From Bacteroidota bacterium (lineage in GTDB: Bacteria > Bacteroidota > Bacteroidia > Chitinophagales > BACL12): 64,000 bases of DNA. The position numbers and the translations under genes were made by a program. Positions 25,901-33,996 of the stretch are shown here, piece by piece. Within the stretch, counting starts at the first letter, position 1; each line of letters begins with the position of its first letter. The notes beneath the pieces are model-generated. The model ran no database searches and was not told the DNA's origin. It saw only the letters and a program-made list of their open reading frames with translations. The stretch covers positions 293,001 to 357,000 of the forward strand of contig JADKAC010000008.1 in NCBI GenBank assembly GCA_016715425.1, read 5' to 3'.

Positions 25901-26963
25901 CTGTACATGTTGCAAAATCATTTGTAGTGGAGGGTGTTTCATTTGCAGTAACACACCATGTACTTCCATCAGGAATTCTTGCAATACTATTATGCACATC
26001 TAAATATCCTGTAAACTGTTGATCTAAAATATTTCCTGATGCATCACTTAAATAAATAGTTTCTCCTGCTGTACTTATTTTAAAATTTGTTTCTAAATAA
26101 GTACTTCCATAAGCAAACCACGGCGGCACATCTCCATAAGGATTATCTGTTGTTGTAATTCCAAATGATAACCAAAACAAAGAAGAGAAATCAGAGGAAT
26201 AATAATTCAGATTATTCACTTGAATAGCAAGTACATTTTCACCAGGTACAATTGCTGCTGAAAAAATTGCATCCGGAATTACAAATGCTTCAGGCACACC
26301 TCCCCAATATAAAACCGCTTCATGATCTATTGTTGTTCCGGCATTATATGTTGGTGGTGATCCAACAATATTTGATGACCGTGCAATTTCAACTCCATTT
26401 AAATACGCAACAAAACCATCATCATAATCTGCATACAAAACTACCTTAGCCAGAATATCAGGATCAGCATCAAATGTTTTGCGCATACAAATAGAATAAG
26501 TGGAACTGATATATGTATTATCATCGCTATCTCCATAGCCGATACCTCCTTCGCCGGTACTCCATACGCTATCATCAAAACTATTTGTATTCCAATCAGA
26601 AGGAGGTGCAGAAGTGTTTGATCTGTATCGCCAAACCTCATCATAATTAATTGCTGTTTCCCAATGATTAATTAGAAAACTAATATTATCTCCACTTGCA
26701 AGAATCAGCAAATGTTCATTTGGATTGATAGTAACATCAGGAAAAATCCATTTGTTTAAATACACCGCATCATCACTTAATCCATATCCATTCAAGTTTA
26801 CTGCTGTAGCTCCTGCATTATATAATTCTATCCAATCACTTTCATTTTCTGCAGCAGACAATACAATACCACGAGTACTGATTTCATTAATCACTATTTG
26901 AGCAAATGCAAAATTGCAAAATACAATTGCCATGGTTGTTATCAGGAGCCTCGTGAGTTTCAT
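22968..26963 (-). CDS. T9SS-sorted CotH-kinase / lamin-tail / chitobiase-C domain protein
   Basis: A 1331-residue secreted protein with signal peptide (MKLTRLLITTMAIVFCNFAFAQ). Domains in order: lamin-tail domain ~22-110 (VINEISTRG ... DWIELYNAG), a beta-sandwich to ~310, a chitobiase/hexosaminidase C-terminal-type domain ~365-430 (APVFSLAPGFYSGSQTIEIS), a CotH-like kinase domain ~440-850 (HVFLNGSYWGLYEVREKADE, DIDLLNGW, IMYDMDGAMGW with an acidic pair), two further lamin-tail domains (IITEINYNSES..GDWFELFNNG; VFSEINYNSAD..GDWVEILNTS), and a T9SS domain (FSVYPNPADDYFIVES ... YNGFYLMKLHF). CotH proteins in Bacillus spores are kinases; activity here is unproven. A TATCTTTA box lies 4 nt before the ATG. 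Confidence 0.87.
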   Translation of the reverse strand: MKLTRLLITTMAIVFCNFAFAQIVINEISTRGIVLSAAENESDWIELYNAGATAVNLNGYGLSDDAVYLNKWIFPDVTINPNEHLLILASGDNISFLINHWETAINYDEVWRYRSNTSAPPSDWNTNSFDDSVWSTGEGGIGYGDSDDNTYISSTYSICMRKTFDADPDILAKVVLYADYDDGFVAYLNGVEIARSSNIVGSPPTYNAGTTIDHEAVLYWGGVPEAFVIPDAIFSAAIVPGENVLAIQVNNLNYYSSDFSSLFWLSFGITTTDNPYGDVPPWFAYGSTYLETNFKISTAGETIYLSDASGNILDQQFTGYLDVHNSIARIPDGSTWCVTANETPSTTNDFATCTGGYEPAPVFSLAPGFYSGSQTIEISSTSATAEIHYTLDGSHVDISSPIYTDPITIDTTCVVAAKCFSSSTLLPSPMIKNTYFLDEGDFGINIISISTDPGSLWDNDTGIYVFGDTYDYWYPYFGANFWEPWEKLAHVSYYDMDGNALFEHQMMLEIHGGYSRAEDKKSFRLDFKNSLDGDLGYAIFPDKPEVNSFNNINLRNGGQHVWYSMIQDSYLARVMRKTNIDYEAYTPVHVFLNGSYWGLYEVREKADEHFVESNYGNDADDIDLLNGWTALAGSDTGFVNMYNWLMDHSVDDADFYNYFADRVDVQNYVDYYIGEIYYQNSDFGGAYWGQNNIKLYRDRTGGKWRHIMYDMDGAMGWFGGSVWDNFIDIIRNPAGTSMNSQIFDKMLDNAEFRIYFINRFADLINTIWQTENMEAEMTEMRSQLINEIQRTADRWGPPYNALTWMDYTQWILDYNETRITPARYQIKSSFGLTQQRFITLQVNPPEAGYIQISTIIPQDLPWEGVYFEDVPLMITAIPNPGYTFSNWTSVDVIPTGEELNQSVTLFLNSSETFEANFTGAAIEPEIIITEINYNSESSASSGDWFELFNNGSDAIDISGWQVADATGVNTFHIPIQTILEPDAYLVFSNDLENFSAKNPTIENVIGELNFKLNNTGDRIALIALNGDTISNVVFADSSGWPQGADGTGRTLELKNYFGDQNDPTNWFDGCMFGSPGIAYSPCDETLVFSEINYNSADTANAGDWVEILNTSSTTLDMSLWKFADSNDSLVYQIPPGTMLPSDNRLIIANNSALFNERHADIDPLTTNFMFGLDASGDVLRIYDNNGVIQFSVIYNDELPWPTEADGGAKTLELAEINGMMNDASNWFAGCPEGSPGIAYDPDCGVVVFINDPALSFSVYPNPADDYFIVESDIAILSLEIMDLSGKVIYEMNANNSLKTIIPTSYLYNGFYLMKLHFEQGERILKFIVQHK

Positions 26964-26967
26964 ATTA

Positions 26968-26975
26968 TAAAGATA
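26968..26975 (-). promoter_or_regulatory. possible -7 box of the CotH-protein gene
   Basis: TATCTTTA on the minus strand (one mismatch to TAnnTTTG), then TAAT and the ATG at 26963: again a 4-nt gap. Confidence 0.3.
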
Positions 26976-27031
26976 AGCGTTACTGTTTAGCAGACTATCA
27001 TTCCAATATCAGATGTTGCATCAAATCTTTT

Positions 27032-27039
27032 TACTTTTG
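27032..27039 (+). promoter_or_regulatory. -7 promoter box (TACTTTTG) of the rRNA methyltransferase gene
   Basis: TACTTTTG matches TAnnTTTG exactly and lies 11 nt before ATG 27051, so the leader would be only about 8 nt. No clear -33 element. Confidence 0.45.
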
Positions 27040-27050
27040 ATTTAGAAAGT

Positions 27051-28406
27051 ATGTCGGAGTTTCCTGAAAATTTTTTAAATAATATACATTCTGCTGCGGG
27101 ATTCAATGCAGAAACATTTATTAAGGCGCATGATGAAAATGCGCCGGTAAGCATACGCATAAATCCCAAAAAAAAATATTGTGAATTTGAAATAGATGCA
27201 CAGGTAGCATGGTGTGAAAATGCACTCTACTTAAAAGAACGTCCTGTATTTACACTCGATCCGCTATTGCATGCCGGTTGTTATTATGTGCAGGAAGCGA
27301 GTAGTATGTTCGCAGGTTATGCTTTGCAACATTGTATGGATTTAAATCGGCCATTAAAAGTGCTTGACTTATGTGCAGCACCAGGAGGAAAATCTACAGA
27401 TATCATTTCCATATTATCTCCTGAAAGTATTTTGGTGAGTAATGAATTGGTGAAACAACGAGTACAGGTTCTGAAAGAAAATATGTTGAAGTGGGGTTAT
27501 GAAAATGAAATCATCACACATAATGAAGCAAAACATTTTAGTGCATTGCAACAGTATTTCGATGCAATACTTATTGATGCACCTTGCAGCGGAAGTGGTT
27601 TATTCAGGAAAGATGAAAACGCAATGCAACATTGGAATTTGAATAATTTACAAATGTGTTTGCAACGGCAGGAAAAAATTTTAGAAGATGTATTACCTGC
27701 GTTAAAAGAAAATGGTATTTTAATATATTCCACTTGCAGTTATTCTATTGAAGAAGATGAAAACATTACAGATCTGTTAATTAATAAATTCGGCTTCCAA
27801 TCAATAGCAATTCCAATACTTGTCGACTGGAATATTATTGAAGTGAACACTCCGGCAGGTGGAATTGGTTATCGCTTTTATCCGGATAAAGTGAAAGGAG
27901 AAGGATTTTATATTTCTGTGTTGCGCAATACAAAAGCAATAGAGAATAATCAACTCTATAAAACAAAAGAGAGTTTGATTCAAGATGTAACACCTACCGA
28001 AAAAAGTATTGTTGCTGCATGGATAAATGATATTGCATTGCACGATTTTTTTAAAATCAACAATACCATAATTGCTTTGCCAAAAAATATATTGGCAGAG
28101 ATAAAATTGCTTGCTACCAAACTTTTGGTATTGCAATCGGGAATAGCATTGGGAGAAATAAAAGGAAAAGATTTTATTCCGGCGCATGCATTTGCAATGA
28201 GTAGTTTATTAAAAGATACTATTCCAAAATTTGAATTGGATAAACAAACTGCATTACAATATTTGCGCAAACAGGAAATACATTTAACCGGCGATTTTAA
28301 AGGATGGGCAATTGTATGTTATAAAAACCAATCCTTAGGCTGGATAAAAAAATTACCGAACCGCATTAATAATTATTATCCGGCGGAGTATAGGATTAGG
28401 ATGTGA
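27051..28406 (+). CDS. 16S rRNA (cytosine-C5) methyltransferase, RsmF/RsmB-like
   Basis: A 451-residue SAM-dependent RNA m5C methyltransferase of the NOL1/NOP2/Sun family. The SAM-binding motif LDLCAAPGGKSTDI, motif IV LIDAPCSGSGLFRKD (with the release cysteine in PCSGSG) and motif VI IYSTCSYSIEEDENI (catalytic cysteine in TCS) are all intact. The C-terminal ~150 residues (LTGDFKGWAIVCYKNQSLGW near the end) match the PUA-like extension of RsmF-type enzymes, which argues for RsmF rather than RsmB (RsmB has an N-terminal NusB domain instead). Divergent from the CotH gene; a word-repeat region starts directly after its stop. Confidence 0.85.
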   Translation: MSEFPENFLNNIHSAAGFNAETFIKAHDENAPVSIRINPKKKYCEFEIDAQVAWCENALYLKERPVFTLDPLLHAGCYYVQEASSMFAGYALQHCMDLNRPLKVLDLCAAPGGKSTDIISILSPESILVSNELVKQRVQVLKENMLKWGYENEIITHNEAKHFSALQQYFDAILIDAPCSGSGLFRKDENAMQHWNLNNLQMCLQRQEKILEDVLPALKENGILIYSTCSYSIEEDENITDLLINKFGFQSIAIPILVDWNIIEVNTPAGGIGYRFYPDKVKGEGFYISVLRNTKAIENNQLYKTKESLIQDVTPTEKSIVAAWINDIALHDFFKINNTIIALPKNILAEIKLLATKLLVLQSGIALGEIKGKDFIPAHAFAMSSLLKDTIPKFELDKQTALQYLRKQEIHLTGDFKGWAIVCYKNQSLGWIKKLPNRINNYYPAEYRIRM

Positions 28407-28850
28407 TTTTTAAATGGACAATGGACAGTTGACAATTGACAATGAAAAAAACATAGACTATTGACTTTGACAAAATAGTTTCGGGTTTCAAGTTTCGGGT
28501 TGATGTTATCACAGAGTTACCCGACTCTCTGCTCTGAATTGTTTAAGCTACTTTTCGAAGGGAACTCTCTGTGAAAGATGCATTGATTTTTATTGGTAAG
28601 CTTGAGAGATATTCAATTAAGCCCTTCCAACTCACCCCTGCCCCTCTCTTTGGAAGAGAGGGGTAAGACAGTACTATTAATTTCGGAGTTCTCACCGAAT
28701 TAACCGCCTCTCTAAAAGGAATTTATAACACTACCTTTCGAAGGGAACTTTGTGAAAAACGTGATACTAATTACTCATCATTGATTACTCATTTACTCAT
28801 TTTTTTTACTCACTATTCACCACTCACTACTCACTAATAAAAACTCATCA
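28407..28850. repeat. 444-bp composite intergenic repeat region between rsmF-like gene and crtY
   Basis: No gene is visible. From left: TTGACAATTGACAATG words just after the rsmF stop (~28416-28475), TTTCGGGTTTCAAGTTTCGG (~28480-28500), a CACAGAG-type palindrome (~28511), two copies of a CTACnTTTCGAAGGGAACT motif (28548-28576 and 28731-28757), a CCCCTCTCTT hairpin (28631-28672), then on the minus strand GTGAGTAGTGAGTGGTGAAT and ATGAGTAAATGAGTAATC words (~28765-28850) that run up to the crtY stop. On the minus strand the module order matches the other composite loci. Confidence 0.75.
28631..28672. repeat. CCCCTCTCTT/AAGAGAGGGG hairpin element, copy 1
   Basis: A 42-bp unit CTCACCCCTGCCCCTCTCTT... 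with a perfect 10-bp stem and 3-base loop (28641-28663). A second copy with two substitutions is at 34148-34189. Dispersed, intergenic and palindromic, so REP-like. Confidence 0.7.
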
Positions 28851-29564
28851 CTACGTATTTGGCTGTAGGCTTTTAGCCTTTGGCTTTTGGCTAAATACCT
28901 TAAAGAAATACACGTTCAATAAAAATTGTGCAAAGCCATACATCGCATCTTCCACCGGAATGGTGAGCATACGAATATTTAGAATTTTTTCTGGATTATA
29001 ATTTACGATTGGGCTTGCTAATCCTGTTCCGGTTAAAATTCCATTCACCAGAAAAAATCCCGGCATAAGAATCAAGTATACTAAGGTTGCTTTACCAATC
29101 CAATCCACCTTTGCAATAAAATATAAATACAAGAGAGTAGAAGCGGCAACTATTGCAGTAACTAAAGGATAAATTTTATGATGCGCATTCATTGCTACTA
29201 TTGCGCAAAGAATTGTTATTATCAAAACTATTCCACCACTGAATTTATCTGTCCGGTTGAGATTAAAAAATTTATTGATACAGTAATAAGTAAATATGCA
29301 AGCGAAAGGAATGCAAATAAAAAACATCCACTCTTCTAATGGCAATCCTGCTATGCGTAGTCCTATTGTGTATTTACTATCAAACCACCACACACCCATT
29401 TTGGTAAACCACACATCCCAAATTATAAACGGGATAGCAACTAAAACACTTGCCTTTATAAATGCACCAAAATATGTATTGAATTGAATTCTTTTGTGGA
29501 AAGAAAAAATAAAACAAATGATGATGGTAAGTATATCAACTAATAAATAAGTGTAAGACTGCAT
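28851..29564 (-). CDS. crtY: lycopene cyclase, CrtYcd-type membrane protein
   Basis: A 237-residue integral membrane protein with about seven hydrophobic segments, made of two tandem lycopene-cyclase domains as in fungal/actinobacterial CrtYc-CrtYd, here fused. The signature PLEEWMFFICIPFA is present in the first half and a degenerate PVEDAMYGFAQFLL in the second. It converts lycopene to beta-carotene. It is the last gene of the crt operon, 2 bp after crtZ. The C-terminal residues (QKPKAKSLQPNT) are encoded by a GCCAAAAGCCAAAGGC word repeat, so the natural C-terminus may have been extended or replaced by repeat DNA. Confidence 0.88.
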   Translation of the reverse strand: MQSYTYLLVDILTIIICFIFSFHKRIQFNTYFGAFIKASVLVAIPFIIWDVWFTKMGVWWFDSKYTIGLRIAGLPLEEWMFFICIPFACIFTYYCINKFFNLNRTDKFSGGIVLIITILCAIVAMNAHHKIYPLVTAIVAASTLLYLYFIAKVDWIGKATLVYLILMPGFFLVNGILTGTGLASPIVNYNPEKILNIRMLTIPVEDAMYGFAQFLLNVYFFKVFSQKPKAKSLQPNT

Positions 29565-29566
29565 TA

Positions 29567-30019
29567 TTATTTTTTACTCAAATACATTTTGAAATATTTA
29601 ACAGGCACCCATAAAAATCCAAAACATTCACCATCTTCTTTTCCTAAATATTTATGGTGTTGTTTGTGTGCTCTGCGCAATGCAAGCAGGTATGAATTTT
29701 TTGTATTTCTTAAAAAGCTAATACGCTGATGAATAAAAATATCGTGTACAAAAAAATACGCCATACCATAAATTGTAATTCCAAGTCCGATGTAAAACAC
29801 ATAATTAAATCCATGTTGGCTTCCTAAATACATCAAAATAATTGCAGGTATCGCAAATATGATAAAGAAGTAATCATTCTTTTCTAATTCACCTTCGTTG
29901 CTGTGATCGTGATGATCTTTATGCAGCACCCAAAGAAAGCCATGCATCACATATTTATGAATTATCCAGGTGCTTCCTTCCATCAATAAAAATGTGGACA
30001 TAACTATTAAGAAATTCAT
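29567..30019 (-). CDS. crtZ: beta-carotene hydroxylase CrtZ
   Basis: A 150-residue membrane di-iron hydroxylase of the fatty-acid-hydroxylase superfamily. The histidine clusters are complete: HKYVMHGFLWVLHKDHHDH, HDIFIHQRI and AHKQHHKYLG. CrtZ adds 3-hydroxyl groups to the beta-ionone rings of beta-carotene to give zeaxanthin. Its start overlaps the stop of the SRPBCC gene by 4 nt and its stop lies 2 bp before crtY, so the three are tightly coupled. Confidence 0.92.
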   Translation of the reverse strand: MNFLIVMSTFLLMEGSTWIIHKYVMHGFLWVLHKDHHDHSNEGELEKNDYFFIIFAIPAIILMYLGSQHGFNYVFYIGLGITIYGMAYFFVHDIFIHQRISFLRNTKNSYLLALRRAHKQHHKYLGKEDGECFGFLWVPVKYFKMYLSKK

Positions 30020-30489
30020 ACAAAAGGATTTTGAGTATTAAATAATTGTTCTAATACCTTAAAACGGTAATCGAAAATATGTTGTACTTTTTTTCTAACT
30101 AATAATGTGTTGCCGATAGTTCCAAGAAATCCCAAAGGCAATTCATAATCTACAGTATCTTTCATCAGCACGCCTTGTTCGTTGGGAATAAATTCATGAA
30201 AATGTTTCCATAGTTTATAAGGACCTTTCTTTTGAAAATCTGTAAAATTCTGTTGATAGTTTACTTGTGTAATCTCAGTGCACCAATGCATAGGAATACC
30301 AAGAAGAGGCGACACTTTATATTCTATTTCCATGCCTTCATAAATAGATTCATTCTCAAGATTCGACAACACTGTAAAATTCATTTCCTTCGGTGTAATC
30401 CGGGCAAGGTTATGTGGTGAAGAAAAGAAATTCCAGGCGGTTTTTAAATCGCAATTTAATTGTTGTGAAGTATGAAGTTGATATATCAT
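30016..30489 (-). CDS. SRPBCC (START-like) family protein in carotenoid operon
   Basis: A 157-residue SRPBCC-fold protein (helix-grip lipid-binding cavity). The N-terminus, TSQQLNCDLKTAWNFFSSPH and then NLARITP, is typical of polyketide-cyclase/dehydrase-like members. Genes of this type often sit in Bacteroidota crt clusters, perhaps as carotenoid-binding or chaperone proteins; the function is not established. Overlaps crtZ by 4 nt; 4 bp separate it from the uncharacterised gene upstream. Confidence 0.78.
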   Translation of the reverse strand: MIYQLHTSQQLNCDLKTAWNFFSSPHNLARITPKEMNFTVLSNLENESIYEGMEIEYKVSPLLGIPMHWCTEITQVNYQQNFTDFQKKGPYKLWKHFHEFIPNEQGVLMKDTVDYELPLGFLGTIGNTLLVRKKVQHIFDYRFKVLEQLFNTQNPFV

Positions 30490-30493
30490 TATG

Positions 30494-30949
30494 TTAACTA
30501 TTTAAAACTGCCACCACCATCTTTTTTAATTCGGCAGAAGAAATATTGTTTAAATTATTTTGTAAAAATTTTCTGTCGCTTTGCATATTGCTTTTATAAC
30601 CTAAAAACGACGGAATATTTTTTTGTATTGAATATCTTATAAATATTATCTCCACATTATTAGGAGAAAGCGCAACTGCTTTTTCTATATTATCCTTGCC
30701 CGCATTAAACGTATTAAATTTACTCATCGGATTATAAGTGTGATTTGCCCATATTGTTTGAAATGCACCTCTGTATGCTAACTGCACATTATCCTGAGTA
30801 TTTTCACCTAGTTGATCTATCATACTGCGACAAATACTTTTATCATCCACTGCCAATTGATAATTCCTGCGAATATCATCCAAACTTAATTTAGAAGTGG
30901 TGAATGAAGTGCCGAGAATAAATGCAAAACATGTTATCATTAATTTCAT
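30494..30949 (-). CDS. uncharacterised exported helical protein in carotenoid operon
   Basis: A 151-residue protein I do not recognise. It has a short N-terminal hydrophobic segment (KLMITCFAFILGTSFTTS) and then an all-helical, tetratricopeptide-like body (NIEKAVALSPNNVEIIFIRY resembles a TPR helix pair). Its start overlaps crtB by 4 nt, so it is translated with the crt genes. It could be a periplasmic accessory factor or simply a passenger of the operon. Confidence 0.6.
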   Translation of the reverse strand: MKLMITCFAFILGTSFTTSKLSLDDIRRNYQLAVDDKSICRSMIDQLGENTQDNVQLAYRGAFQTIWANHTYNPMSKFNTFNAGKDNIEKAVALSPNNVEIIFIRYSIQKNIPSFLGYKSNMQSDRKFLQNNLNNISSAELKKMVVAVLNS

Positions 30950-31782
30950 AAAATCGTCGTTTTGTATTGTACATAACTACTCATCATCAACGATAATTTT
31001 TTACCATTTGGAATGCGCACTCGTTCAATTAAAATATTTTGAGCTGAAGTTCTTTTAATTTTTTTGAATAGAGATAAATAATATTTATAGGCCAAATACA
31101 CGCCGAACTTAGAAGAGGCAGGTAATTTTTTTATTCCTTTTAAGGCTTCTTTAAATTCGTTTTCTATATCGTTTTCAATATTTGCTTTTAAATCATTATC
31201 AAACAAATCCATATTAATATCGGGGAAATAAGTGCGACCTAAAATCTGATAATCGTCTTTTAAATCTCTCAGAAAATTTACTTTTTGAAATGCCGATCCC
31301 AATTTCATTGCAGCAGGTTTCAGTAATTCATAATCTGTTTTATTTCCTTCGACAAATATTTGCAGACACATTAAACCCACCACTTCAGCAGAACCTAAAA
31401 TATATTCGTTGTATTTATCTGTATTGTAATCTACAGGATGTAAATCCATTTCCATACTTTTTAAAAACTGAGAAATAAGACTTCTATCTATATCATATTT
31501 ATTTACTGTTTCCTGAAAAGATTGCAGTATTGGATTCAGAGAAATGCCTTCATTTAATGCTTGTTCGGTATGTTCTTTAAACCTGTTTAATAACACTTGT
31601 TTATCATAGCCATGAAAGCTGTCAACAATTTCATCAGCTAATCTCACATAGCCATAGATTGCATAAATAGCAGGACGAATAGAAGGACTCAATGCTAATA
31701 TGCCCAGCGAAAAACTGGTGCTGTATTTTTGAGTGGTGGATTTACTCACTTCAAAAGAGAGCTCATCAAATAGCTGCTTCAT
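30946..31782 (-). CDS. crtB: phytoene synthase CrtB
   Basis: A 278-residue squalene/phytoene synthase family protein, condensing two GGPP to phytoene. Both aspartate-rich regions are present: LADEIVDSFHG (first) and NFLRDLKDDYQILGRTYFP (second, which includes the family signature). The N-terminal KYSTSFSLGILALS is also typical. Overlaps crtI by 17 nt and the downstream uncharacterised gene by 4 nt. Confidence 0.92.
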   Translation of the reverse strand: MKQLFDELSFEVSKSTTQKYSTSFSLGILALSPSIRPAIYAIYGYVRLADEIVDSFHGYDKQVLLNRFKEHTEQALNEGISLNPILQSFQETVNKYDIDRSLISQFLKSMEMDLHPVDYNTDKYNEYILGSAEVVGLMCLQIFVEGNKTDYELLKPAAMKLGSAFQKVNFLRDLKDDYQILGRTYFPDINMDLFDNDLKANIENDIENEFKEALKGIKKLPASSKFGVYLAYKYYLSLFKKIKRTSAQNILIERVRIPNGKKLSLMMSSYVQYKTTIL

Positions 31783-33259
31783 GATGTTTTAGTTTAAGTT
31801 TATTTACTTCTGTGGCTACAATTTTTCCGGAGATAATGGAAGGAGGAACACCGGGTCCGGGAACCGTGAGTTGACCTGTATAAAAAAGATTATTTAATTT
31901 TTTATTTTTTATACCCGGCTTTAAAACTGCCGTTTGTGATAATGTATTTGCAAGTCCGTATGCATTGCCTTGATAGGCATTATAGTCCTGAATAAAATCA
32001 CTTACACAATAACTTTTTTTGTAATCAATCTGGGATAGCAGAGAGGAAGTGCCGGTATGTTTTTCCAGACGTTGAATCATTTCCTGTAAATATTTTTCAC
32101 GAATAGATTCATCATCATTAATACCTGTTGCCAATGGCATCAGCAAGAAAATATTTTCATGATTATCCGGTGCAACTGTATTATCAGTTTTGGAAGGACA
32201 ACATGCATAGAACAATGATTTTTCCGGCCATTTTTTATCTACATAAATGCTATCAATATGCGCATCTAAATCATTCTCAAAAAATAAAGTATGATGTTGC
32301 AGATTTGGAATTTTCTCTTTGAAACCCAAATAATAAATTAAGCAGGATGGGGCAAATGTTTTTCTTTCCCAATAATTCTCAGTATAGTTTCTATACTTCT
32401 CATCCAACAATGTTTCTGTATGATGATAATCAGAAGAAGCAATTATTGCATCGAAATATAATTTCTCTCCATTAATAGTTAATGAATTTACTTTGCCATC
32501 GCCGGCATTTATTTTTTCGATAGCTGAATCAAAATGAAATTGTACACCTTGTTCTTCTCCCACAGATTTCATGGCAAGTACTAATTCATAAAATCCGCCA
32601 ATTGGATACCATGTGCGCAATACGAATCCACCATAATTCATTAAGCTATATAATGCAGGAATATCTTTAGGTGATGCCCCGAGAAATATTACAGGAAATT
32701 CCATCAAAGCAATCAGCTTTGGATTTGTAAAATACTTTTTTACATAACTGCGAAATCCGGAAAGTAAATCTAATTTCATTGCACTTATTGCAATTTTTGG
32801 AGATGCAAATTCCATCCATGAGTAGCATGGCTTATTTACAAACTCCTGCATGCCTACTTCATATTTGTAGCGTGCTGATTTCATAAATGCATCTAATTGT
32901 TTTCCTGCACCAATTTCTATTTTTTCAAATAAATTTTTTAACTCCTCATAATTTTCAGGAACAGCTAAACTACCATCAGAAAAAATCATTTCGAACTGCG
33001 GGTTTAGCGATATCAGTTTATAAAAATCTGTTGCCTCATAACCAAAATCAAGAAAAAAATTATTGATGATATCCGGCATCCAATACCAACTCGGACCCAT
33101 ATCAAAAGTGTAGCCATTATCAGTTTTAAATTGACGTGCTCTGCCGCCGGGTCCACTGTTTTTTTCGAACACATGCACCTCATTACCGGCCTTTGCCGAA
33201 TAAGCCGCAGCCGACAATCCTGAGATACCTGAGCCAATAACGGCAATTTTCTTTTTCAT
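31766..33259 (-). CDS. crtI: phytoene desaturase CrtI
   Basis: A 497-residue FAD-dependent desaturase converting phytoene to lycopene. The N-terminal dinucleotide-binding motif IGSGISGLSAAAYSAKAG and following HVFEKNSGPGGRA are intact, and the C-terminal carotenoid-oxidase signature is GQLTVPGPGVPPSIISGKIV. The length is normal for CrtI. It overlaps crtB by 17 nt and begins directly (0-1 bp) after the MarR gene, so regulator and enzymes share one transcript. Confidence 0.94.
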   Translation of the reverse strand: MKKKIAVIGSGISGLSAAAYSAKAGNEVHVFEKNSGPGGRARQFKTDNGYTFDMGPSWYWMPDIINNFFLDFGYEATDFYKLISLNPQFEMIFSDGSLAVPENYEELKNLFEKIEIGAGKQLDAFMKSARYKYEVGMQEFVNKPCYSWMEFASPKIAISAMKLDLLSGFRSYVKKYFTNPKLIALMEFPVIFLGASPKDIPALYSLMNYGGFVLRTWYPIGGFYELVLAMKSVGEEQGVQFHFDSAIEKINAGDGKVNSLTINGEKLYFDAIIASSDYHHTETLLDEKYRNYTENYWERKTFAPSCLIYYLGFKEKIPNLQHHTLFFENDLDAHIDSIYVDKKWPEKSLFYACCPSKTDNTVAPDNHENIFLLMPLATGINDDESIREKYLQEMIQRLEKHTGTSSLLSQIDYKKSYCVSDFIQDYNAYQGNAYGLANTLSQTAVLKPGIKNKKLNNLFYTGQLTVPGPGVPPSIISGKIVATEVNKLKLKHHEAAI

Positions 33260-33934
33260 TTAATTATTCTGGGTTTGATAGTTCTTCAATACTGTTTCCA
33301 ATAGTTGAGAACTGGGTAAGTTTTTACTGAATATCGGGTGATGAAAATCTTTTAGTTTTTTGAGCAACTTTATCAATTCCATTTTCTCATTATAGGAAAG
33401 ATCTCCAGTAACAATCTTTGTCGCTTGGCGAATATTTTCCATTTGTTGTTCCAATGCCTGCAAGCCTTTTGGAGTAATCGCTATTATTTTACTTCGCTTG
33501 TCAGTTTGTGAATCGTTTTGTTCTATCCATCCTTGCCTCAGCATTCTATTTATTATTTGCATACCTGCGGGTTTTTCCTGGATATTCATTTTTATCAACT
33601 CCATCTTGCTCATTGCGCCCTTTGCTTTCAGATTAATGAGATAGATAAACTCTTCCTGAGTAGAGAAATCTGAGTCATGCATGGCAGCCTTTGAATATGT
33701 TTTTGCATAGCGGTTCATGTGAACTATCAGAGTATTGATCACACTTTCCGGGCTTCTCCCTTTTTCTTTGCCTTCCCATTCGGGTTCCATCATAATTGGT
33801 TTTACTTCCTTATTAGATTCGGCAATCCAGGATTTAAAGTCATTGATAGTATTGGAAGAATCTTCACTATGCTGTATTTCAGCCTCAAAGCGTTCCAATA
33901 AATTGATAGTATCTTTTAATAAAGTATAATTCAT
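33260..33934 (-). CDS. MarR-family transcriptional regulator of the carotenoid operon
   Basis: About 224 residues from the ATG at 33934 (MNYTLLKDTINLLERF); a GTG four codons upstream at 33946 is also in frame but would leave a leader of under ten bases after the promoter. The C-terminal half holds a MarR winged helix: SKMELIKMNIQEKPAGMQII (recognition helix region), NRMLRQGWIEQ, then the wing DKRSKIIAITPKGLQ. The N-terminal ~80 residues are a helical extension. First gene of the crt operon with a palindrome overlapping its own promoter region, so autoregulation and control of pigment synthesis are likely. Confidence 0.85.
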   Translation of the reverse strand: MNYTLLKDTINLLERFEAEIQHSEDSSNTINDFKSWIAESNKEVKPIMMEPEWEGKEKGRSPESVINTLIVHMNRYAKTYSKAAMHDSDFSTQEEFIYLINLKAKGAMSKMELIKMNIQEKPAGMQIINRMLRQGWIEQNDSQTDKRSKIIAITPKGLQALEQQMENIRQATKIVTGDLSYNEKMELIKLLKKLKDFHHPIFSKNLPSSQLLETVLKNYQTQNN

Positions 33935-33958
33935 AATCTTTTGCACTTTTTAATAATA

Positions 33959-33966
33959 CAAAAGTA
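33959..33966 (-). promoter_or_regulatory. -7 promoter box (TACTTTTG) of the crt operon
   Basis: Exact TAnnTTTG match on the minus strand, 24 nt upstream of ATG 33934. A -33 TTTG is not evident; the spacer is replaced by an inverted repeat (see operator), suggesting regulated recruitment. Confidence 0.5.
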
Positions 33967-33968
33967 GG

Positions 33969-33996
33969 AATATAGTTCATTTATATACTATATATT
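33969..33996. promoter_or_regulatory. candidate MarR operator
   Basis: ATATAGT (33970-33976) and ACTATAT (33987-33993) form an inverted repeat with a 10-bp spacer, and TATATACTATATA (33982-33994) is palindromic by itself. It lies immediately upstream of the crt -7 box, where a repressor would block RNA polymerase. Confidence 0.4.
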
